From assembly GCA_017474765.1 (NCBI GenBank), contig JAFVGW010000035.1:1-64000 (forward strand): a stretch of 64,000 bases of DNA. Reading direction: 5' to 3'. A model generated the notes under the pieces. That model was not told the origin of the DNA, searched no databases, and saw only the letters and a list, made by a program, of their open reading frames with translations. Source of the DNA: Salinivirgaceae bacterium (GTDB lineage: Bacteria; Bacteroidota; Bacteroidia; Bacteroidales; SZUA-534). Of the stretch, positions 54,844 through 61,746 are shown in pieces. A program made the position numbers and the translations under genes. Positions within the stretch are counted from its first letter, which is position 1. Every line of letters starts with the position of its first letter.

Positions 54844-54917
54844 TCCTCTTTAGCTCAGTTGGTTAGAGCACCTGACTGTTAATCAGGGGGTCCTTGGTTC
54901 AAGTCCAAGAAGGGGAG
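54844..54917 (+). tRNA. tRNA-Asn (GTT)
   Basis: Acceptor TCCTCTT pairs with AAGGGGA with one T-G pair. The D-arm is GCTC...GAGC, the anticodon stem CCTGA/TCAGG with loop CTGTTAA (anticodon GTT, 54878-54880), and the T-arm CTTGG TTCAAGT CCAAG; the discriminator is G. CCA is not encoded. A terminator follows at 54922. From T33 onward this sequence is repeated downstream at 55260. Confidence 0.96.
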
Positions 54918-54921
54918 CAAG

Positions 54922-54948
54922 AAGGTCGATGAAAGTCGGCCTTTTTTT
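54922..54948 (+). terminator. Terminator of tRNA-Asn
   Basis: GGTCGAT, loop GAA, AGTCGGCC and a T run. The same sequence recurs at 55320-55345. Confidence 0.75.
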
Positions 54949-54962
54949 ATTGTGTCTTATTA

Positions 54963-55265
54963 ATGGAACGATATTTCGTATATATTTTATACAGTCAAGC
55001 GATTGACAAATATTACATTGGAGAGACTGTTGATCTTAACAATAGATTAGAAGAACATATTTCTCATACATTTTGTGGTTCATTTACAACACGGTCAACA
55101 GATTGGAAGATTTATCTTGTGATGGAATGCCAATCAAGGACACAAGCACGTCTGGTTGAGTCACATATAAAAAAGATGAAAAGCAAATCATACATTCAAA
55201 ATTTGAAAAAATATCCAGAACTACGTGAAAAACTCATTTTAAAATATCATAATTCACAATGTTAA
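54963..55265 (+). CDS. GIY-YIG nuclease domain protein
   Basis: The 100-aa protein is one GIY-YIG domain: YFVYILYS (about 4-11) and KYYIGETVDLNNRLEEH (about 16-32) with Gly and Arg of the active site, then the Glu of the family in LVESHIKKMKS (about 72-82). Single-domain members (UvrC N-terminal/URI type) are often mobile and rarely assigned a function. The gene fills the space between two copies of the tRNA-Asn 3' half. Its stop codon TAA (55263-55265) lies inside the second copy. The DNA is more AT-rich than the flanks. Confidence 0.85.
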   Translation: MERYFVYILYSQAIDKYYIGETVDLNNRLEEHISHTFCGSFTTRSTDWKIYLVMECQSRTQARLVESHIKKMKSKSYIQNLKKYPELREKLILKYHNSQC

Positions 55266-55315
55266 TCAAGGGGTCCTTGGTTCAATCCCGATAGCTATCG
55301 GGACAAGAAGGGGAG
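55260..55315 (+). pseudogene. Duplicated 3' half of tRNA-Asn with an inserted palindrome
   Basis: From anticodon-loop T33 this repeats the tRNA at 54877 with one G-to-A change (55269). GTC of the T-loop is replaced by TCCCGATAGCTATCGGGA, and then CAAGAAGGGGAG follows as in the tRNA. The 5' half is absent, so it cannot be a functional tRNA. Confidence 0.85.
55286..55303. repeat. Perfect 18-bp palindrome in the tRNA remnant
   Basis: TCCCGATAGCTATCGGGA. Other copies of the core are at 218-233 and, with one change, 5269-5286. It lies where the intact tRNA has GTC. Confidence 0.85.
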
Positions 55316-55319
55316 CAAG

Positions 55320-55345
55320 AAGGTCGATGAAAGTCGGCCTTTTTT
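55320..55345 (+). terminator. Second copy of the tRNA-Asn terminator
   Basis: GGTCGAT, GAA, AGTCGGCC and T6, as at 54922. It would end transcripts of the GIY-YIG gene. Confidence 0.75.
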
Positions 55346-55384
55346 GTTTTTATATGGTTAGGGTTGTTGAGGGCTTATAACAAT

Positions 55385-55421
55385 AAAAGGCTGCAAGGGA
55401 ATAAATCCTTGCAGCCTTTTT
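55385..55421. terminator. Terminator of the 1687-aa gene
   Basis: AAAAGGCTGCAAGG (55385-55398) pairs perfectly with CCTTGCAGCCTTTT (55407-55420) around an 8-nt loop. The A and T runs let it act on both strands. Confidence 0.9.
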
Positions 55422-55444
55422 AGCAATTGTCAGTTGGGAAGCTA

Positions 55445-58400
55445 TCAGTTATTTATTGCAATCCGCTCTACAGCATTGCCGACTTTCACAATATAAATGC
55501 CTGCACCTTGGATTCTGATTTTGGCATTTGTGTCGTTTGATGTTGTTACAAGTTTGCCCATGGCATCGTAAACGCGTATCTGAGTATCGGCATTTTCAAC
55601 AACTATCACATTCTGGTAAGCATAGATGTTTACGCTGCTTGCAACTGATTCTTCCACAGCAGTGGCTTTCTCAAATATGGCCTCAAACTTCATTTCGCCA
55701 TCAACAGTCACATTGCGCGGGTTGCTGGTGTTGCCGTCGCTCCACTTGACAAAATTGTAGCCGCTGGCTGCTTTCGCCGTAAGCGTGATGGTTGAGTTGA
55801 ACGCTGCTGAGTCGGGAGCCGTGACGCTACCCATTGAGGCATCTTTGGCAGTTGCAACAATCTTATAGAAGTTGGGTGCAAAGATTGCCGTAATGGTCGT
55901 GTCGGTTCTGAAGGTTTCGTAGCGGTACATTGAAAGCACGCTGTCGCTCCACATAACAAAGTGGTAACCTTTCTTCACCTGCTCAATTCTGAAATTCATT
56001 TCGGTAAATGTGCTATCCCACGAGTAGACATATTGCGAAACAGTTCCCATTGCTGTGTCATTTGAATAAACGAGCGCCTTAACCGCAAGTTCTTCAAACA
56101 CAGCCTCTATTGTTATGTCGGAAGAGAGGGTCCAGCTTATTGATTTGCTGTAAATTTTGTTCTCGCCATCTATCCAGTGCGAGAAGCCGTAGCCAGGTTT
56201 TTCGGTTACACTGAAATCAACCGTCGGTTTTTCCAACGACGCTCCTTGTGTGCTGTAGCTTGCAGTACCTTTTTTGTCGTCGTAAACCAAATTGACTTTG
56301 TACGGGAACTTGACAAATTTTGCTGTCAATGTGGTGTCGCTGCTGACTTCAAAAGTGCGGTTGAGCAGCTGGTAACCATCGTGCCAGCCGGCAAAGCAGT
56401 AGCCTTGGTCGGCGGAGACATAGCATTCTATGGCGTAAGTGTTGTTGCTCAAGAGATTGGCGTCATATGTCACTTCACCGTTTTCACACACAACGTTGAT
56501 TTTGTGCTTGATTGGCTCAAAAATGGCCACCAGTGTGGTGTCGCTAACAATGTAGAATTTACTGCGGATGAGGTTAACGTAGCCATCGCTCCAGCATTTG
56601 AAAACATAACCAGGTTTTGGGTATGCTTCCAGATTAGCACTGTATATGTATTCGTTGTATTTTTCGTTCACTCTGTAATATACACTACCCATTGCGGTGT
56701 CGTTGGAGTGAATGTCATACTTGTACGGCATCGGCGCAAGGTTGGCTGTAAAAGTAGTGTCGCTGGTCACGGTTATATTTCTGCTACTTTCAGTAAATCC
56801 ATCGCTCCAGTCAACAAAGAACGCATCATTCTTAGTGTAAGCCGATATCCATGCTTTTTCGCCTTCATTATATGTTTGGGTGTATCCATAGCCATAGGTT
56901 GTGTCGTTCACCATAATTGTGACGGTGCATTTCTTGGCGGTTTTGAACTCGGCAACAAACGTGGTGTCTTTTGTAACGTAGAACCCACGGTTTTTGTTTG
57001 TGTTGTTGTCGTTCCATTTTACAAAGATGAAATCTGAATTGTTGGTGGCAGCGTTAAAGCTGATATATTCGCCATCATAGTAAATGCCAGACTGGTCGCC
57101 TTTAATCTTGCCCATTGTTGTGTCGCTGCTCTCAATGGTAACATTGTAAGCCTTCAGTGCGTCGAAACGGGCTGTCAGTGTGGTGTCGGAATACACTTCA
57201 AATATGCGGCTTTGATAATAGCTGTAATAGTTGTCGCTCCAGCTGTTGAATTCGCCAGGGCGTTTGGTTTCGGCTTCCAGGCCGAACTGGTAGCTGCTGC
57301 CCTCTTTAATGATGTAATTGATGTTCAGATTGCCAAGGGCGGTGTCGTTGCTTGCTATGGCAACATTGTAAGGAACATCTTTCAGGTCGAGCATTTTTAC
57401 GAGCGTCGCCTTCAGCTTAAATCCGCTGCTTGGGGTACTGATAGTGCTGGAATAGAAATAAATGGTTACAACAGTGTCGTAAGCAAAAACAGTTGAGGTT
57501 CCTACACCATACCACGAATCGAGTCTGTTATCAGTTTTGTCGGCAGTTGACAGATAGAAAGATATATTGTCCCTATATCTTTCGGTATTGTAAGAGCCGC
57601 TGATTTTTATTGCATAACCTTTGAGGCCGTTCAGCTGCAGGAATCCGCTGTTACCTTTGATGTAGTTGGCATCGGGGCCTTCAGAGTCATAAATGGTTAT
57701 GGTGTCGCCGACTTTGAGTGTTGCATATTCGACTCCCGAGTAAGGCACGAATGCATAATTGGGCTTGGCGACAAAACGGGCATACAATGTTACATCATCT
57801 TCCACATAGTAATCGATATTTGCTTTGCCACTATACAAAGTACCATCGTCGAAGTACCAGCCCTTAAATATATAGCCGCTTTCGGCAACAGCTTCGGCAT
57901 ACGCATAGCTGTTTTGTTTGACCACATCAGAGCCTGTGTAAACTACCTTGCCCATCTGCTTGCATGAGTCGGGCACAACAAAATTCACTGTGCATTCTTC
58001 AAGTGGTCTGAAGTGGGCCACAAGGTTGGTGTCGGAAGTGACCCTGACATATCTCCAGCTACCGTTGGTATTGCCGTCGCTCCAGCTCACAAACTTATAT
58101 CCATCGTTAGCCCAGGCTGAAATGTTCACTTGTTCGCCGCTAAGACAGGTTGTATTTGTGCTCACATAGCCCATAACATAGTCGTCAGATGACAATGTAA
58201 CCTGGCACAGTCCCGATTTCTTGAAGAAAGCCTTCAGTGTGGTGTCTTGCGTAACAGTAAAGCTTATTTGCGAATTGGTTGAGCCATCGTCCCAATGGTC
58301 GAAGATATATTCTCCCGCACCATAGGCATTGTAATATTCGTAATAGCCCTCGCGCACTTTTTTATCGCCTCTGATATAGCCGTGACGCACATCGTCAACA

Positions 58401-60508
58401 AGAAGCGTTACGGTGCAGTATTTTTCGGCCATAACAGCTTTCAGCGTGATGTCGCTTGTAAGGTTGATGGTACGCGGGTTGTCGGTGTTGCCATCGCTCC
58501 ATTTTACAAACTCGTAGCCCGAACGCGGTTTTGCGCTGACTGTGGCTTTTGCACCAGCTTTCGCCTCATAAGCTCCGTCGCCGGAGAACGTGGCTTCGCC
58601 GCCTTCTGCAATGAGTGTAACATTATAAACGTCGAACTCAACAATGTTCATTTCTTTCCAATAATCGCTCTTTTGGTACGTGGCTTTGCTGCCTTTCGGC
58701 ACTCGCAAGGTTATCTTGCTGTATGCGGCGCTGTCGAAGGTGGTGAAAGCATAGTACGCATTTGGCGGTGTCGCGCGGCAGATGGTTATGGTTTCAAGAC
58801 TGGTGCATTTGTCAAATGTGTAGGAACCTATTTCGTCTATTCCGGCCCCCATATATATTGATTTCAGATTTGTGCACGATGCAAAAAGCCAGGTGCCAAA
58901 CTCGACAACCGAATTAGGAATGGTTATCGAGCTGAGGTTGCGGCAATTGTAGAATGTGTTGTAACGGAGAATTGTTACTCCTTCGGGAATGACAACCGAC
59001 GAGAGCGTGTCGCATCCATAAAAAGCTTCGTCGCCAATTTCAGTAACGCCTTCGGGAATGACTACTGAAATCAGACTGTCGCAGTTGTAGAAGGCATAAT
59101 CGCCGATGCTTTTGATTCCTACAGGAATGGTTACCGATTTCAGTCCTTGGCAACCATAGAACGCGCTATGCCCAATGCTGGTAACCGCAAAAGTGCTGCC
59201 TGCAGTTACTGACGATGGAATGACAACATTGCTGGAATAATCGCCTTGTGCAAGCGCAACCTCTTTTTTGTTCAAAACATTGAAGTGTAAACCGTCTTTT
59301 GTAAAACTCAGACCGGCACTTGAAATGTCGGCATTGGTTTCAATTGTTACCGATGTCAGGCTGTCGCAACTGCTAAAGGCATTGTAGGACACGTCAGTTA
59401 TCGAACTCGGTATGGTCATCGATTTCAGACCTGCGCCGTAGAACGCATATGATCCGATATTTTTAACGGTTTTTGGTATCTCTATTGATTTCAGGTTTTT
59501 ACAATATTTGAAAGCATAGCTGCCAATGGTTTCAATTCCTTCGGGAATGGTAACAGAAGTCAAATCTGTGCAATAGTCAAATGCATTATCGCCAACGACT
59601 GATACCTCAAATGTATTTCCTGCGGTAAACGAGGCCGGAATAACCACATCGCCTGAATATGAGTTTGCGGCCACTTTGGCATGGGTTTTCTCGTAAATTC
59701 CATATTTAATGCTGTCTTTGGTTATGAACAGACCTGCGTTTCCAAGCTCGGCAAAAGTTTCTGCTGTTACCGATTTCAGACTGTCGCACCCGTTAAAAGC
59801 ATAACTGCCGACGTACAATACCGATGCTGGAATGTTTATTTTTTCCAACCCGCTGCAGCCTTGGAATGCGCAGCTGCCGATAAATTTTACAGAATCCCCA
59901 ATAACCACGGTTTTCAGTGTGGTGCAGTTCAAAAACGATTCCTCATCAATTTTATTGACACTTTTGGGAATAGTTACAGATTCGGCATTGCCATTGTATC
60001 CCATAAGTTCAGTTTTAGCCGCGTCAGCGTACACAAAGTCGCCATCAACAATGGGTGTGAAAATTGTTGCAGTAATTTCAAACCCCGAATATGTACTTGA
60101 ATTATCGGAATGAAAACTCAAAAACAGCTGCGAGCCAGTGCTTCTTAAATTTAAATCGGTTGTTCCCTCGTATGAGCCGGAGAGATTGGCTGAGCTATTG
60201 GCGCCGTTGTAAATTTTCAACCTGTCAAAGCCCCATTCGGTGTTGATGTTGCCCGACAGCACTATTCTGCTGCCCTCGGGAGCAGTGAGCAGCATGTAGC
60301 TTTCACAACCGTTGCTGTAATTGTCGGCAGCGCCTCCATTGTCGTAAATTTTGAATGAATAGCCGGCGGCTTTGTCGGCCAGGCTGATTTTGTTTGTGTC
60401 GGAGACAGGCATCAGGGCGTAGTCGCCGTCGGCTCCGCTGAGAATTTGTGCCTGCGTTCCCGTTGCAAGCACGCTTAGAGCTGAAATCAAAAGACAAAAT
60501 TTCTTCAT
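55445..60508 (-). CDS. Secreted CUB / BspA-type LRR / InlB-repeat protein, T9SS sorted (1687 aa)
   Basis: Order: signal peptide (1-20, TQA before QIL); CUB-like domain (about 47-150); LRR_5 repeats (about 155-610; IGDYAFYNCDSLISVVIPEGV style); InlB-like repeats (about 627-915); a second CUB-like domain (about 920-1036; YDSEGPDANYIKGNSGFL); more InlB-like repeats (about 1040-1610, about 12 repeats in all); and a T9SS sorting domain (about 1618-1687, ending GIYIVKVGNAVERIAINN). It is a smaller relative of the 4247-aa protein. It is presumably surface exposed and adhesive. The sorting domain differs from the near-identical pair at 31483 and 41764, so it has not shared their recent sequence exchange. 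Confidence 0.9.
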   Translation of the reverse strand: MKKFCLLISALSVLATGTQAQILSGADGDYALMPVSDTNKISLADKAAGYSFKIYDNGGAADNYSNGCESYMLLTAPEGSRIVLSGNINTEWGFDRLKIYNGANSSANLSGSYEGTTDLNLRSTGSQLFLSFHSDNSSTYSGFEITATIFTPIVDGDFVYADAAKTELMGYNGNAESVTIPKSVNKIDEESFLNCTTLKTVVIGDSVKFIGSCAFQGCSGLEKINIPASVLYVGSYAFNGCDSLKSVTAETFAELGNAGLFITKDSIKYGIYEKTHAKVAANSYSGDVVIPASFTAGNTFEVSVVGDNAFDYCTDLTSVTIPEGIETIGSYAFKYCKNLKSIEIPKTVKNIGSYAFYGAGLKSMTIPSSITDVSYNAFSSCDSLTSVTIETNADISSAGLSFTKDGLHFNVLNKKEVALAQGDYSSNVVIPSSVTAGSTFAVTSIGHSAFYGCQGLKSVTIPVGIKSIGDYAFYNCDSLISVVIPEGVTEIGDEAFYGCDTLSSVVIPEGVTILRYNTFYNCRNLSSITIPNSVVEFGTWLFASCTNLKSIYMGAGIDEIGSYTFDKCTSLETITICRATPPNAYYAFTTFDSAAYSKITLRVPKGSKATYQKSDYWKEMNIVEFDVYNVTLIAEGGEATFSGDGAYEAKAGAKATVSAKPRSGYEFVKWSDGNTDNPRTINLTSDITLKAVMAEKYCTVTLLVDDVRHGYIRGDKKVREGYYEYYNAYGAGEYIFDHWDDGSTNSQISFTVTQDTTLKAFFKKSGLCQVTLSSDDYVMGYVSTNTTCLSGEQVNISAWANDGYKFVSWSDGNTNGSWRYVRVTSDTNLVAHFRPLEECTVNFVVPDSCKQMGKVVYTGSDVVKQNSYAYAEAVAESGYIFKGWYFDDGTLYSGKANIDYYVEDDVTLYARFVAKPNYAFVPYSGVEYATLKVGDTITIYDSEGPDANYIKGNSGFLQLNGLKGYAIKISGSYNTERYRDNISFYLSTADKTDNRLDSWYGVGTSTVFAYDTVVTIYFYSSTISTPSSGFKLKATLVKMLDLKDVPYNVAIASNDTALGNLNINYIIKEGSSYQFGLEAETKRPGEFNSWSDNYYSYYQSRIFEVYSDTTLTARFDALKAYNVTIESSDTTMGKIKGDQSGIYYDGEYISFNAATNNSDFIFVKWNDNNTNKNRGFYVTKDTTFVAEFKTAKKCTVTIMVNDTTYGYGYTQTYNEGEKAWISAYTKNDAFFVDWSDGFTESSRNITVTSDTTFTANLAPMPYKYDIHSNDTAMGSVYYRVNEKYNEYIYSANLEAYPKPGYVFKCWSDGYVNLIRSKFYIVSDTTLVAIFEPIKHKINVVCENGEVTYDANLLSNNTYAIECYVSADQGYCFAGWHDGYQLLNRTFEVSSDTTLTAKFVKFPYKVNLVYDDKKGTASYSTQGASLEKPTVDFSVTEKPGYGFSHWIDGENKIYSKSISWTLSSDITIEAVFEELAVKALVYSNDTAMGTVSQYVYSWDSTFTEMNFRIEQVKKGYHFVMWSDSVLSMYRYETFRTDTTITAIFAPNFYKIVATAKDASMGSVTAPDSAAFNSTITLTAKAASGYNFVKWSDGNTSNPRNVTVDGEMKFEAIFEKATAVEESVASSVNIYAYQNVIVVENADTQIRVYDAMGKLVTTSNDTNAKIRIQGAGIYIVKVGNAVERIAINN

Positions 60509-60830
60509 AACCTGATAAGTTTAAATTTGTATTAGAGTGTTTAGAATTATTTCCTTGTAAAATAGCCGCACGCACACCTGACACCTGCAACTTCAGGTGT
60601 TGGTAAAAATGCCGTGGTAATTGGCAAATTGCTAATGTGCAATGTGTTGCCAATACGATAATTAAACATCATATCATTGTTTAAGTAACACACATAACAA
60701 ATATAGGAAAAAAGTTTGCACCAAATTGATTATGACCGATTTTTTGAAACGGGCCAGTTGGCGGAAACAGTATTTTCCCGCCAATAATTTCAGCATAGTT
60801 CTTGAAGAAGGTGAGAATAAGAAACCAAGA
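60509..60830 (-). other. Leader and promoter region of the 1687-aa gene
   Basis: No gene is seen. Inverted repeats are ACACCTG ... CAGGTGT (60574-60580 with 60594-60600) and ATTGGCAA ... TTGCCAAT (60620-60627 with 60647-60654). A minus-strand -7 TATATTTG lies at 60705-60698, giving a leader of about 185 nt that contains both inverted repeats. Confidence 0.5.
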
Positions 60831-61455
60831 TTAAAATCTGCATCTGATGCCAGCCGCCACAAAGCCTTGTGCGCCAAAACCAATTTCAGTAAATAATCGG
60901 GATGCTGTTGGCCCTATTTCAAAGCCGAATATTGCATCTCCGCAAGGCTCGATTTCACAGTCAGAATCAGTACGCTCAATATTTTTATAATCACGCTTTA
61001 GAAATATTAAACGACCGCCAACTCCAAATTTATTATAAACGCCTATCCAGTTGCTTCTCACCCAGTTGAGTTGTGCAACGCCCATTATGTAAGTTGTTCG
61101 ATTTCTTTCATCCCATGAGTCGAAAAGTGTATGGGGGGAGCCATCTCTATTAATCCAACGTTCAGAGCAGATTTGCTCAAATCCCAATTGCGCTCCTAAT
61201 TCAAAAGGACCACACATATAATGCATATACTCAATGCTATAGACGCCCGAATGACTTTTGTACTCCATTCTCTCTTTTCCATCATCCTTACTATCGCCAT
61301 TACCCAAGTTTGTCGTGCGCATAGCATTCATACGTCGACATTTTTCCACCATAAAACATCGAAATCTGATTTTGTGGATATTCAATTTTGGATTGTGAAA
61401 AAGCACTCAGCGATAAGGAGCAAACGAAGATAAAAGACGAGAATGCTGTTTTCAT
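60831..61455 (-). pseudogene. Outer-membrane-type protein, frameshifted at a GGG run
   Basis: The gene starts at 61455 with signal peptide MKTAFSSFIFVCSLSLSAFS. The frame ends early at HDKLG and a TAA. In the next frame the rest continues as NGDSKDDGKERMEYKSHSG and runs to 60831 with alternating beta-strand sequence ending GFVAAGIRCRF, a C-terminal aromatic typical of outer-membrane barrels. Removing one G of GGG (plus-strand CCC at 61303-61305) gives KLGNGDSKDDG and a single protein of about 207 aa. It is either a sequencing error, phase variation or true loss. Confidence 0.7.
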
Positions 61456-61700
61456 AAAACTTGTTGTTAATTGTTTGAAATGTATTTGTCGCATCCAGAG
61501 TCGGCGGCAACTTTTCAATCATAAGACAATTTCATCAGCCAAAACCCTACTACTTCATTACATATTTTTTAATCGACTTCTTTAAAATATTCTGCATAGC
61601 GACACCCAAAATCCAACATCTGCTTGGGGCAATCGCCGTGTTTCCGGCGAGAGTTTCAATCCTTCAGTTAATCAATCATTCAATCCTTGAATTAAAAAAC

Positions 61701-61708
61701 TATATTTG
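61701..61708 (+). promoter_or_regulatory. -7 element of ileS
   Basis: TATATTTG matches TAnnTTTG, 38 nt before the ATG. Just upstream (about 61655-61695) are repeat words TCAATCCTTCAGTTAATC and CAATCATTCAATCCTTGAA. The reverse complement of these resembles the leader words at 45915-45945. Confidence 0.5.
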
Positions 61709-61746
61709 CGCGTTTTTTCGAGAAATCAATATAAAGCAGCATAATT

